Positions 41,472-49,868 of a DNA stretch of 64,000 bases are shown here, one piece after another. The notes beneath the pieces are model-generated. The model saw only the letters and a list, made by a program, of their open reading frames with translations, was not told the origin of the DNA and ran no database searches. The stretch spans positions 124,001-188,000 of the forward strand of contig JBBIHG010000001.1 of NCBI GenBank assembly GCA_037447125.1, written 5' to 3'. A program made the position numbers and the translations under genes. Source of the stretch: UBA2029 sp037447125 (GTDB lineage: Bacteria > Chloroflexota > Anaerolineae > Aggregatilineales > Aggregatilineaceae). Numbering within the stretch: the first letter of the stretch is position 1; each line of letters opens with the position of its first letter.

Positions 41472-42044
41472 ATGAAGCACCACAGCGGGCGTGTCGAGGT
41501 CATCTGCGGTAGCATGTTCAGCGGCAAGACCGAGGAATTAATCCGGCGAGTGCGCCGCGCCACCATCGCCAGGCAGACCGTCCAGGTCTTCAAGCCAGCC
41601 ATCGATTCCCGCTACGCTCTCCAACGTGTGACCTCGCACAACGGGCAGGACTTTGAGGCAATTCCGGTCGCCGAGGCGCGGGTGATTCCCTCTATGCTGC
41701 GGCCAGACACGACCGTCATCGCCATTGACGAAGCGCAGTTCTTCGACGCAGCCATTGTCCCTGTTGTGGACGAGCTTGCCGCCCGGGGAGTGCGCGTCAT
41801 CGTGGCCGGCCTGGACACCGACTTTCGCGGAGAGCCGTTCGGGGCCATGCCCGACTTGCTCTGCCGTGCCGACGATGTGATCAAGCTCCACGCCATCTGC
41901 ATGGTCTGCGGGGAGGAGGCCACGCGCACGCAGCGCCTGGTCAATGGCCAGCCGGCCAACTACCACGATCCCGTGATCATGGTAGGCGCCGCCGAGGCCT
42001 ATGAGGCCCGCTGCCGCGAGCATCACGTGGTCCCCGGACGCTAG
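41472..42044 (+). CDS. tdk: Thymidine kinase
   Basis: 190-residue type II thymidine kinase of the salvage pathway. P-loop GSMFSGKTEELIRR near residue 14, the Asp-Glu of VIAIDEAQFF near 80, lasso residues near 105 (AGLDTDFRGEPF), and the structural zinc site CMVCGEEA plus CREHH near 136-184. GGGGGA lies 5 nt before the ATG at 41472; the much longer frame from 41178 overlaps the L31 gene. It sits behind the L31 terminator and may be partly transcribed by read-through. Confidence 0.96.
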   Translation: MKHHSGRVEVICGSMFSGKTEELIRRVRRATIARQTVQVFKPAIDSRYALQRVTSHNGQDFEAIPVAEARVIPSMLRPDTTVIAIDEAQFFDAAIVPVVDELAARGVRVIVAGLDTDFRGEPFGAMPDLLCRADDVIKLHAICMVCGEEATRTQRLVNGQPANYHDPVIMVGAAEAYEARCREHHVVPGR

Positions 42045-42101
42045 CTGTTCAGGCAGAGGAAGCTTGGCGCCCACGAGGCGAGAAGAGGCAACTCCGGTCT
42101 G

Positions 42102-43334
42102 TCAGAAGGCCAGGCGGGCGAGGCTGAGCAGCCCTTCCTCAGTGGCCCACACAGCGACAGCCAGCGGTACGAAGTTGTACACGAAGTGGGCAATAATCGC
42201 CGCCGCTGTCCCATAGCGATGGCGCAGCCACCCGAAAACCAGGGCCACGCCAAGAATGATCAGCCACGCCGGTGTGAGCGTGTACTGGGCGTGCGTCAGC
42301 GCGAACAGGACGGCGGTCGGCCACAGCCCAAAAACCGGCTGTAGCGCCCCCCGGTAAGCGATCTCCTCGCCCACAGCCGCTGTCGCCGCGAGCACGAAGG
42401 CCAGCCCCACACTTGTCACGCTCTCGGAGAGCGCTTCCGACGCTTCGGTCTGCTTCTGGTACGTCTCTTCAGAGACCAGGGCCATCCACAGTCCGGATAG
42501 AAGCGCAACATACATGAACAGGCCAAGCACAGCAGCCAGCGAGACCAACACGGCTCTGCCCGTTGGCCAGGTGAGGCCCAGGCGCTCACATGCCTGACGC
42601 CAGGTGCGCCGCACGCCCAGTCCCACGCCGAGAAAGGCGAGGATCACGAAGGGCGCTGCGTTGGCCAGCAGCTCCCAGGCAGTGAGGCCGCCCTCAAACG
42701 CCTCTGCGATGCCTGTCATCCCTCCGCCAAGGGCGAAGCCGATCATCTGTACACCCAGAAAATACACGCATAGAATCATGGCCACGGTGTGCACCGTCGA
42801 ACCAGGGTCAAAACCTCTCGTGGATTGACCCACGTCTGCGGTGGCCGCTTCGGGCCCGCTCGCCAGCGGTGCAAGGGACGGAGATGAGCGATCAGTGTAG
42901 TAGTTCAGCATCTGGGCAAAAAGCGGCCGGGCTGTCATTTGGGGCTGCAACGAGGGATGGCGCTGCGTGCCCGGCTGTGCGGACTCACCCCCATCATAAG
43001 CCTGGGTCCGCGGGGGAAACAGCCGTGCCAGCCGGCGGCGAGCGTTCTCCAACAGCAGAGCAGTGGCGGCCCCGCCTGTCAGGGCCGAGATCGCCAGCCC
43101 GATCCAGGCTTCCGCCTTCTGCGGCGCATCCGGGTCTTCGGGAGACAGATAGGCCATGCTGAGGGGGGCGATCCCATAGCCGACGATCACAAACACGTTG
43201 CCCAGCAGCAGGGCGAGCAGCAAGGGCCGGCGCAGCCAGGACTCCCGGTGACGATCAGCAGCATTAGCAGCAACCACCACCACGCTGAGCACACATACCG
43301 CCAGAGCCAGGAACAGAACATCTCCGCCGGACAC
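42102..43334 (-). CDS. CPBP-family intramembrane metalloprotease
   Basis: 410-residue membrane protein with about eight TM segments. The C-terminal ~130 residues are a CPBP/Abi domain with its three motifs: EEIAYRG (EExxxR) near residue 325, FALTHAQ (FxxxH) near 352, and HFVYNF (HxxxN) near 392, so the glutamyl-type protease site is complete. The N-terminal part has two TM segments and a 90-residue Pro/Ser-rich loop. Substrates are unknown. It is convergent with tdk and is the last gene of a minus-strand pair with the small conserved protein upstream (48 bp apart). Confidence 0.87.
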   Translation of the reverse strand: MSGGDVLFLALAVCVLSVVVVAANAADRHRESWLRRPLLLALLLGNVFVIVGYGIAPLSMAYLSPEDPDAPQKAEAWIGLAISALTGGAATALLLENARRRLARLFPPRTQAYDGGESAQPGTQRHPSLQPQMTARPLFAQMLNYYTDRSSPSLAPLASGPEAATADVGQSTRGFDPGSTVHTVAMILCVYFLGVQMIGFALGGGMTGIAEAFEGGLTAWELLANAAPFVILAFLGVGLGVRRTWRQACERLGLTWPTGRAVLVSLAAVLGLFMYVALLSGLWMALVSEETYQKQTEASEALSESVTSVGLAFVLAATAAVGEEIAYRGALQPVFGLWPTAVLFALTHAQYTLTPAWLIILGVALVFGWLRHRYGTAAAIIAHFVYNFVPLAVAVWATEEGLLSLARLAF

Positions 43335-43382
43335 CTATCACCTCACTTCGGTGTTGAGCAGTCGCTCGTGCGGGGACGCTGC

Positions 43383-43799
43383 CTAATGCTCGCCGAGCAG
43401 GCGCTCATAGGCCCCCGCCCATGCGTCAGCCTCGCGGGTCAGGCGCGTCACCTTGACTTCGGCAAAACGAGGAAGCAGCTCCACCAGCACCTCGAACAGC
43501 CTGGACCATTCGTCTCGCCGAATGATCGTCTCCAACCGATCCGCAGAATGGCCTGCCCACGCCCAGCGTTGGCGAAGCTGCTCCGCCTTGAGCCAGTAGT
43601 CTCGTTTCTCCCAGGCAGCGGCTGAGCTTTCGATGCCTTCCTCGATCGTACGCAAGCAGAAGACGACCTGGGCTGCCATGTCGCGCGCGTCTGCATCCAG
43701 CTCGGCCTTCTGACTGAGCAGCCGCAGAAGTTCAGCGGCTGTGCGCATCTGCTGGTTGCGGACACTCGTTGGATTGTTGATGTTGAGTACGCGCCCCAT
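43383..43799 (-). CDS. Small conserved helical protein, unknown function
   Basis: 138-residue protein with no recognised domain. It starts MGRVLNINNPTSVRNQQMRT and is almost entirely alpha-helical, with heptad-like leucines (TAAELLRLLSQKAELDADAR) and several aromatic and basic residues around WEKRDYWLKAEQLRQRW. No TM segment or signal peptide is present. GGAGGAG lies about 10 nt before the ATG at 43799, which is chosen over a start at 43847. It is followed by the CPBP protease gene. Possibly an all-helical scaffold or nucleic-acid-associated protein; nothing in the sequence decides. Confidence 0.65.
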   Translation of the reverse strand: MGRVLNINNPTSVRNQQMRTAAELLRLLSQKAELDADARDMAAQVVFCLRTIEEGIESSAAAWEKRDYWLKAEQLRQRWAWAGHSADRLETIIRRDEWSRLFEVLVELLPRFAEVKVTRLTREADAWAGAYERLLGEH

Positions 43800-44004
43800 G
43801 CGCTTTGCGCTCCTCCTTCTGTCCCACAGCGACCTGCAATCTGCCACCCTTCAAAGCGTCCGCGCAACCTTAATCGCGATGGCGCTGGTTGTCAAGTGCT
43901 TCTCCCCGATCGCCAGGCCATCAATGCTGGCTCGTGACTGGGGGTAACGCGCTCCTGGCATCGCGCGCAGAACTCAGGCTGGCATCGTGGCAGTCGTGCC
44001 CTTG

Positions 44005-44013
44005 TGTTATCAT
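44005..44013 (+). promoter_or_regulatory. Extended -10 promoter of the phosphomutase-like gene
   Basis: TGTTATCAT, an extended -10 about 35 nt before the ATG at 44048; no good -35. Confidence 0.4.
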
Positions 44014-44047
44014 CAAGCCACATGACAGCGACGACAGGAATGCGATT

Positions 44048-44719
44048 ATGACGGAGTTCTTTCTCATTCGCCACGCGGACAACGACTGGGCAAGCGCGGG
44101 ACGGCTGGCCGGCTGGACGCCCGGCGTTCACCTGAACGCACACGGCAGGCTGCAGGCGCAGGCGCTCGCTGAGCGTCTGGCATCGCTGCAGGTAGCTGCC
44201 CTCTACAGCAGTCCTCTTGAGCGCACCGTCGAGACAGCAGAAGCGATTGCCGCTCGCTTGCCCGGTGTTGCAGCGCAATTGCTGGAGAGCGTCGGAGAAG
44301 TCCGCTTCGGCCAGTGGGAAGGCAAGTCGCTCAGCAAGCTGCGGCGCGAAGCCCTGTGGAAGGACATCCAGACCCATCCCAGCCGTGTTACGTTCCCCGA
44401 TGGAGAGAGCTTCCGCCAGGCTCAGGCGCGCGCGGTGGATGCTCTGGAATCGCTGGCTGTGCGTCACCCCCGGCAGCGCATCATCGTTGTGTCACACAGC
44501 GATGTGATTAAGCTGGTGCTTGCCCACTTCCTGGGGATGCATCTTGATTTGTTTCAACGCATTGAGATCTCGCCCGCGTCGCTCTCTGTGATACACCTGG
44601 CCGCCGGCCGGCCGACCATTCGCTGTATCAACGACACTGCCTATCTGCCGTCTCGACCGCCGCAGCACGGCAGACGCGGCGTCTGGCGACGCCTGTCGCG
44701 GCTTGTTCACCGGCGCTGA
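44048..44719 (+). CDS. Histidine phosphatase / phosphomutase-like protein (MSMEG_4193-type)
   Basis: 223-residue member of the histidine phosphatase superfamily. The phospho-acceptor His lies in FLIRHADNDW (RHG/RHA motif, residues 6-11); the Arg of YSSPLERTVETAEAI near 57, the Glu of VGEVRFGQWEGKS near 88, and the second catalytic His of VVSHSDVIKLVLAHFLG near 153 are present. In the family, the phosphate is held on the first His. It is followed by DUF3090 and SCO1664 genes, the trio recognised in actinobacteria and Chloroflexota, so it probably belongs to the MSMEG_4193 subgroup. The C-terminal 20 residues are basic. AGGA lies 9 nt before the ATG. Substrate unknown. Confidence 0.88.
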   Translation: MTEFFLIRHADNDWASAGRLAGWTPGVHLNAHGRLQAQALAERLASLQVAALYSSPLERTVETAEAIAARLPGVAAQLLESVGEVRFGQWEGKSLSKLRREALWKDIQTHPSRVTFPDGESFRQAQARAVDALESLAVRHPRQRIIVVSHSDVIKLVLAHFLGMHLDLFQRIEISPASLSVIHLAAGRPTIRCINDTAYLPSRPPQHGRRGVWRRLSRLVHRR

Positions 44720-44735
44720 AATCGCCGGGAGTGGC

Positions 44736-44765
44736 TTGGCATTGCACCTCCGTAGCTCATAGAAT
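44736..44765 (+). promoter_or_regulatory. Promoter of the DUF3090-SCO1664 pair
   Basis: TTGGCA (44736-44741), 18-nt spacer, TAGAAT (44760-44765). Predicted start near 44772, 50 nt before the ATG at 44822. Confidence 0.55.
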
Positions 44766-44821
44766 CTTAGGAAGGCACGTGCAGCGGATTGACTCAGTGG
44801 AGCAAAGGAAGACAGGAGAGT

Positions 44822-45337
44822 ATGCCCCCAAGGGAAATTGAGCTTGACCCTGTGGATTTCGTGACCATAGGCACGATCGGCCCCAAAGGTCGCCGCGTAT
44901 TTCATCTGCAGGGCGGCAAGAGCGGTCAGGTTGTCACGCTGGTCATTGAGAAGCAGCAGGCGCAGGCGCTGGCTGAAGCCATCGCTGAGATGCTGAGCGA
45001 TCTGGCTCAGAAGTACCCTGGTGTGTCCACAGGCGAGAGTCAGTTGTTGCGCAAAGCCCCGGCGCGCAACGATATGTCGCTGCGGGAGCCTGTCGAACCG
45101 CTCTTTCGCGCGGCGCAGATGGGTCTGGGCTATGATGCGGAACGCAATCTGATCGTGCTTGTCGCTCAGGAACTCGTTCTGGACGAGGAAGATGTGCCGA
45201 TTCCTGATCCGCGGTCCGTCCGCCTGTGGGGAACGCCTCAGCAGTTCCGCGCTTTGGGCGAGCACGCCCAGGTCGTTGTGCGCCAGGGACGCTCTGATCC
45301 CAAGACCAACGGGTACATGATCTACTACTGGATGTGA
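44822..45337 (+). CDS. DUF3090 family protein
   Basis: 171-residue protein of the DUF3090 family, function unknown. It opens with an acidic segment (REIELDPVDFVTIGTIG), continues with GRRVFHLQGG and an LVIEKQQAQALAEAI helix, and has the C-terminal RLWGTPQQFRALGEHAQVVV and GYMIYYWM blocks typical of the family. The GRPxCxxCGxP-type zinc residues seen at the C-terminus of many actinobacterial members are absent here; the protein stops at YYWM, so it looks like the short form. The ATG at 44822 is chosen (a TTG at 44789 is possible). It precedes the SCO1664 gene by 47 bp. Confidence 0.88.
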   Translation: MPPREIELDPVDFVTIGTIGPKGRRVFHLQGGKSGQVVTLVIEKQQAQALAEAIAEMLSDLAQKYPGVSTGESQLLRKAPARNDMSLREPVEPLFRAAQMGLGYDAERNLIVLVAQELVLDEEDVPIPDPRSVRLWGTPQQFRALGEHAQVVVRQGRSDPKTNGYMIYYWM

Positions 45338-45384
45338 TGGGTGCAGGATCGGGCTTTGCTAGGCGCGCTGGTCGGGTACTTCCC

Positions 45385-46122
45385 ATGTTCGATGACCTCT
45401 CAGGCGATATTGAGCAGGCAGAAGCGCTGCTTGCCCGCGGCGATATTGCTCGCGGCACCGACATAGCCCTTTGGGGCTCCAACTACGCCGAGCTTGTGAC
45501 TGTGCAGCACAGTGAGCTCTGCGTCCTCGCGGTCTACAAACCACGCAGGGGCGAGCGCCCGCTGTGGGATTTCCCCGACGGCACTCTTTGCTACCGTGAA
45601 GTGCTCACTTATTCCGTGTCCAAAACGCTGGGCTGGGGTCTGGTTCCGCCCACCCTGCTGCGTGAGGGCCCTCACGGGCTGGGGTCTTTGCAGTTGTTTG
45701 TCGTTCACGATCCAGCCGTCTCCTACTTCAACCTCGATGATCGTTTCGCCGAACAGTTGTGGCGTTTTGCGCTGTTTGACTACATCGTCAACAATGCAGA
45801 CCGCAAGGGCGGGCACGTGCTGCTGGATGTTGGTGGGAAGCTGTGGGGCATTGACCACGGGCTGACGTTCCACGCGGTGCTCAAACTGCGGACGGTAATC
45901 TGGGAGTATGCTGGTCAGCCGGTGCCCGGAGATCTGCTGGCTGATGTGGAGACTCTGCGCGCTCAGCTTGCCAGCAGGGACTCATCGCTCCGTTTGCTGC
46001 TGGACAACTACCTGACGCCGCGTGAGGTTTTATCGCTGGGGCGGCGTGTTGAGCGAGTACTACAGACTAGGCGATTCCCTTTGCCGGGTTCTGGGATGGT
46101 TTATCCATGGCCGCCGGTGTAG
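45385..46122 (+). CDS. SCO1664-family protein with PI3/PI4-kinase-like fold
   Basis: 245-residue protein of the SCO1664 family. VYKPRRGERPLWDFPDGTL near residue 50 carries a candidate ATP-binding Lys; YREVLTYSVSKTLGWGLVPP follows; the catalytic-loop-like IVNNADRKGGHVLLD near 138 and the metal-binding-like WGIDHGLTFH near 157 resemble the DRxxxN and D-[FH]-G motifs of phosphatidylinositol 3-/4-kinases. A kinase activity is therefore likely, but the substrate is unknown. In-frame starts at 45334 (GTG) and 45337 (ATG, overlapping the DUF3090 stop as TGATG) are alternatives to 45385. The 3' end runs into a strongly G/T-rich tract (about 46105-46170). Confidence 0.86.
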   Translation: MFDDLSGDIEQAEALLARGDIARGTDIALWGSNYAELVTVQHSELCVLAVYKPRRGERPLWDFPDGTLCYREVLTYSVSKTLGWGLVPPTLLREGPHGLGSLQLFVVHDPAVSYFNLDDRFAEQLWRFALFDYIVNNADRKGGHVLLDVGGKLWGIDHGLTFHAVLKLRTVIWEYAGQPVPGDLLADVETLRAQLASRDSSLRLLLDNYLTPREVLSLGRRVERVLQTRRFPLPGSGMVYPWPPV

Positions 46123-46231
46123 TGGTTTTCTGTGTGGTTTTTTGTGTTGTTGTGGTGGGTTGGGTTTATGACTACGCGAAACGATGTTGCTCCACATCAT
46201 CGCAGAACCACGCAACTCGGCACCCATCCCG

Positions 46232-48607
46232 CTACGGGATGTCGTCAGGGGGCGGCGAAGCCCCACTGGCTTCAGGGGTCGCCGCCACGGGGCCAGGAGT
46301 CCTGAGGGGGGGCGTCGGAGTCCCTCCCAGGGATTCCGGCGCAGGCGCGGTCTCAGTTCGAGCCACGGTCGGCGTCACTGTCGCAGGAGGCACGGCGGTC
46401 GCCTCTGGCTGTGCAGCACGCTCTGCCACCATGACCACGCGCTGCTCAAGAGACGAGTCCTGGAAGGGGTAGTTGTACCAGTCACCCCAGTACAATACCC
46501 ACTGGAATGACTCCAGGGCCCGCGCCGGCTCGTTCAGCACTTCCAGGATGAGCGCGCGCATATACTGATCTACAGCCGTGTCGCGTATCAGCAGTGCCTG
46601 GGTGTTGTCGTTCAGGGCCAGTTGGAGAGCCAGCCGCCCCTGCCCCGCTGCCGTCGTGCTCCTCTGCGCTATCTGGTAGTACTGCGCCTGGGCACGGTAG
46701 GAGAGGGCATCAGCCCGCTGCGACTCTTCGGGCAGGCGCGCGATGAACGTGTCTGACAGCAGAGCGAGCATGCCATCGTAGTCACAGGTCAGCTCATTCG
46801 GGTGAAGCGAGCAGGTCTCGACGAACATCTGCGCCTGCCATAGCCGGTACTGCGGGTTGGCCGGGTCCAGCGCCACGAGATGGCTGAGCCAGCCCTGGGC
46901 CGCGCTGTAGTTATCCAGGTGCAAGCCGATCGCGACCAGGCGCTCAACGACCGCGGCGTCTGCTGGCCCATTACCAACTGCCACCGCCTTCTCGAAATCT
47001 GCATAGGCCTCCATCAACCGGCCAGAACTGTAACATAACTCTCCGTGCAACACATACGCTCGCTCGACGACGGCGTCCGCGCTGTCCGGCAGACTGGCAG
47101 CGCTATCAAGAATGCGCAGCAAGGCGGTCTCGGCCATCTCGACATTGCCCTCGCCCAGACGCGCTTCGGCAAGATACAGGAAACCCGCGGGCTCTCCGGG
47201 ATAGAAATGCAGCAAGGTCTGCGCGCTGCGGACAGCAAGACCGAAGTACTGGAGCCTGCGCTCATCAGGTTGCGCCTGCGAGGCCAGCCTGAGAAAGGCC
47301 TCGGTCTGCAATCTCAGAGCCGGCAGCAGCGCCGGATCATTGGCCAGCGCACGCCCAAGATGCTCCAGCGCGCTGGCCGGCTGGCCGTCCGCCAGCTCGA
47401 TCTCAGCGGCCAGAACCAGCAGGTTCAAATCATTGGGTCTGTTCAGCAACGATTGCTTCACCGTCCCCCGTGCGGCCGCAAGATCGCCGCGCGCCAGCTC
47501 GACCCTGGCCTTGGTCAGCACCGCAGGTATGAGACGGCTATCCCTGGCCAGTGCCTGGCTTGCCAAGTCGAGCGCGGTCAGGGAGCGAGTGTCTTGCTGG
47601 TAGCGAATCTCGGCCAGTCCCGCCAGGAGAATAGGCTCGTTGCGGCACGAACTATACCCCCGCGGAGGCTCGTTATTCAGCGCCCATTCCAGGAGAGCGA
47701 CCGCCTTCTGGAAATCCTGTATGCCGGCCAGACTCAGCGCCTCGAAATACACCATGACCGAATAGCAGTGTGGCTCGGAGCGCTCGCGCTCCTCCTGCAG
47801 CATGGTGAGGGCCACTCGGTAGTCTCCCAGCCCATAGTGCGCAGCCGCTTCATCCACAAGGCGGGCGACACTCGCATCCGCTCGCGGGTAGATTTCAGTT
47901 GGCACAGCAAGTCCGTAGGGATCGATGGGCGCGACGTCGCGCGGGACATCCGTCGGCGGGATCAAGAGAACCGGGAACTCGGTCGGCGTGGGGCCTCCCA
48001 CGGTTGGGGTAAAGGTCGGCCGCGGTGTCAGGCTGGGAATGCGCGTGTTCACTTGACCGATGCGCTGCTCGCCACCCTCCAGAACACCCATCTCCTGCAC
48101 CAGGATTGCGGCACCGACGAAGAGAACTGCAAGCAGAATGAGTCCGGTCGCGAACATAGCCTGGCGGAGGCGGGCAGCGCCACTCTCTCCGTACCTTCCA
48201 CGTCGCCTGCGCACCCAGGAGCCGCGCAGTGCACTAGAAGGGAGTGGATCGTAGCCCTGCAGGAAGCCATCTACGGCAGGCAGCACGCGCGCATACTTCG
48301 CCTCATCAAGGATGGGCACAATCGTCCCGCTGACAGGCTCCCCGGCCTGGCTCTCCGGGTCCATGCCCAGCGCGCGCAGCCCCTTCAGGCCGAATTCGTT
48401 CTGTGGGTTAACCTCTAGCAGCTTCCTGAGACAGAACAGGCGCTCACCATCGTCGGCAGCGACGCTGCTGAGCCACATCCATCCAATCTCGTTGCGAGGA
48501 TCCCTGCGCACGACATCCTGCAGGATCGAGCGCGCCTCATCGCGCTGACCGCTGCGCGCGGCAGCGATTCCTTGGTGCAGCAGTTGGTTCAAAGGTTCCT
48601 GCCCCAT
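46232..48607 (-). CDS. TPR-repeat membrane protein
   Basis: 791-residue protein with one TM segment (MFATGLILLAVLFVGAAILV, residues about 150-170). The N-terminal part has a TPR-like pair (EARSILQDVVRRDPRNEIGW, then GERLFCLRKLLEVNPQNEFG); after the TM and a Pro/Thr linker, about ten further TPR-like helices fill residues 240-700 (VALLEWALNNEPP, GDLAAARGTVKQSLLNRPND, DYSRA-like units). The C-terminus is a Pro/Thr/Ala-rich tail. By topology the large TPR part is extracytoplasmic. No catalytic motif. The start is uncertain: ATGs at 48622, 48613 and 48607 are all possible; 48607 has GGGG at 9 nt and lies clear of the predicted transcript start. Confidence 0.78.
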   Translation of the reverse strand: MGQEPLNQLLHQGIAAARSGQRDEARSILQDVVRRDPRNEIGWMWLSSVAADDGERLFCLRKLLEVNPQNEFGLKGLRALGMDPESQAGEPVSGTIVPILDEAKYARVLPAVDGFLQGYDPLPSSALRGSWVRRRRGRYGESGAARLRQAMFATGLILLAVLFVGAAILVQEMGVLEGGEQRIGQVNTRIPSLTPRPTFTPTVGGPTPTEFPVLLIPPTDVPRDVAPIDPYGLAVPTEIYPRADASVARLVDEAAAHYGLGDYRVALTMLQEERERSEPHCYSVMVYFEALSLAGIQDFQKAVALLEWALNNEPPRGYSSCRNEPILLAGLAEIRYQQDTRSLTALDLASQALARDSRLIPAVLTKARVELARGDLAAARGTVKQSLLNRPNDLNLLVLAAEIELADGQPASALEHLGRALANDPALLPALRLQTEAFLRLASQAQPDERRLQYFGLAVRSAQTLLHFYPGEPAGFLYLAEARLGEGNVEMAETALLRILDSAASLPDSADAVVERAYVLHGELCYSSGRLMEAYADFEKAVAVGNGPADAAVVERLVAIGLHLDNYSAAQGWLSHLVALDPANPQYRLWQAQMFVETCSLHPNELTCDYDGMLALLSDTFIARLPEESQRADALSYRAQAQYYQIAQRSTTAAGQGRLALQLALNDNTQALLIRDTAVDQYMRALILEVLNEPARALESFQWVLYWGDWYNYPFQDSSLEQRVVMVAERAAQPEATAVPPATVTPTVARTETAPAPESLGGTPTPPLRTPGPVAATPEASGASPPPDDIP

Positions 48608-48643
48608 GCTCATTGACCCCATCAGCCAGGAGGTGATGTCATC

Positions 48644-48653
48644 ATTGTACAAT
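48644..48653. promoter_or_regulatory. Palindromic double -10 element between TPR gene and thpR
   Basis: ATTGTACAAT is self-complementary and gives a TACAAT -10 on each strand. The minus-strand copy fits the TPR gene; thpR also has TATACT at 48710-48715. The -35 boxes are weak on both sides. Confidence 0.4.
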
Positions 48654-48757
48654 AACACCCACCGCGCAGGAAATCGCTCAGCAGTCGTGCAATCCCATAG
48701 AGCGCCAGGTATACTCGCAGCCGTTCATTGGACGTGGCGCTGGTGGAGGAATATGTC

Positions 48758-49351
48758 ATGACGAGTACCTGGCGTCTGTTCATTGCTGTCGCGCTTCCAG
48801 GGCCAGTGATCTCCGTGTTGGAGGAAGCCCAGGATGCTCTAAAAGCAGCAGGCGCGCCTCGGATTGTGACCTGGGTCGCGCCCGCCAACATTCACCTGAC
48901 GCTCAAGTTCCTGGGAGAGACTCCAATAACACAGTGCGATGCGATCTCAGCGGCCTTGTCAGGCGCTGCCGGGCAGCACGGCCCGTTCACTCTCTCCACG
49001 AGCGCACTCGGCTGCTTCCCCAGTGCGCGCGACCCGCGGGTCATCTGGACTGGCCTGGGAGGGGATGTTGACCCGTTGCAGCATCTGCACAAGTCCATTG
49101 AGCGCGCGACCGCCCGGCTGGGCTTTCCGCCCGAGCAGCGCCCGTTCAGTCCCCATCTGACCTTGGGCAGGGTCCGCCGGGATGCCACGCGGGCCGAGGC
49201 CGAGCGTCTCGGCATCCTCATAGGCCACAGCGCTCCACCTCCCTCAGTCCGGTGGTCTGTCACAGAGCTGAGCCTGTTCCGCAGCGAACTGAAGCCGAGT
49301 GGTGCGGTCTACACGCGCCTGCACAGCGTTCCGCTGCGCGGCGACACGTGA
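48758..49351 (+). CDS. thpR: RNA 2',3'-cyclic phosphodiesterase (2'-5' RNA ligase family)
   Basis: 197-residue 2H phosphoesterase. Both catalytic H-x-T-x motifs are present, HLTLKFLGE near residue 47 and HLTLGRVRR near 131, with the family N-terminus RLFIAVALP. It opens 2',3'-cyclic phosphate RNA ends and can join or cut 2'-5' links. GGAGG lies 8 nt before the ATG at 48758, preferred to a start at 48728. Divergent from the TPR gene and followed 72 bp later by rsfS. Confidence 0.95.
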   Translation: MTSTWRLFIAVALPGPVISVLEEAQDALKAAGAPRIVTWVAPANIHLTLKFLGETPITQCDAISAALSGAAGQHGPFTLSTSALGCFPSARDPRVIWTGLGGDVDPLQHLHKSIERATARLGFPPEQRPFSPHLTLGRVRRDATRAEAERLGILIGHSAPPPSVRWSVTELSLFRSELKPSGAVYTRLHSVPLRGDT

Positions 49352-49358
49352 TCTGGGC

Positions 49359-49387
49359 TGGCATGAGCACGGCGCCGCTGCTACAAT
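49359..49387 (+). promoter_or_regulatory. Promoter of rsfS
   Basis: TGGCAT (49359-49364), 17-nt spacer, TACAAT (49382-49387) with an upstream TGC, making an extended -10 TGCTACAAT. Predicted start near 49394. Confidence 0.55.
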
Positions 49388-49423
49388 GTCCGCCAGATAC
49401 AGCATTTGCAGGAGGATAGCCCA

Positions 49424-49771
49424 CTGGAACCCGTAGAACTGGCCCGCGCCATCGTCAACCTGGCCACTGACAAGAAAGGTGAGGACATCGTCCTCATGGA
49501 CATGCGCCAGGTATCCCCGATCACTGACTACTTCGTCATCTTCAGCGCCACGTCCGACCGTCAGCTAAGAGCGATCACTGAGCATGTGTCTGAGGAAATC
49601 AAGAAGCAGCACAGCATCCAATACTGGCATATCGAGGGCGATCCCTCCAACGGCTGGGTACTGTTGGACTACGCGGATGTTGTCGTTCACGGGTTCCTGC
49701 CTGACCGCCGGGCGTACTACGATCTTGAAGGCCTGTGGCGCGAGGCCCCTGTTGTAGTCCATATCCGATGA
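49424..49771 (+). CDS. rsfS: Ribosome silencing factor RsfS with CTG start
   Basis: 115-residue factor that binds L14 and blocks subunit joining under nutrient stress. KKGEDIVLMDMRQVSPITDY is the family core, followed by FVIFSATSDRQLRAITEHV and YADVVVHGF. Start: a perfect AGGAGG at 49410-49415 points to the in-frame CTG at 49424 (8-nt spacing), giving LEPVELARAIVNL, the usual family N-terminus. The only other in-frame start before the core is a TTG at 49406, which lies upstream of the Shine-Dalgarno sequence and about 12 nt after the predicted transcript start. No ATG or GTG exists until within the conserved core. The CTG start is an inference from this layout. Confidence 0.88.
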   Translation: MEPVELARAIVNLATDKKGEDIVLMDMRQVSPITDYFVIFSATSDRQLRAITEHVSEEIKKQHSIQYWHIEGDPSNGWVLLDYADVVVHGFLPDRRAYYDLEGLWREAPVVVHIR

Positions 49772-49868
49772 TGGCCGGCTGCCTTGCCGTGCGACCGCCC
49801 AGATCGCGCAGCTTCTGCCTGGGTTAGCCAGCGCGGGCCACGTTTGACCGTGAAGCGCGCTGCGCAGG

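Noticed and set aside
47045..48418. Plus-strand open frame of 457 codons opposite the TPR gene
   Set aside because: No motif, Gln/Arg-rich composition, fully antisense to a TPR protein with a clear TM and repeats.
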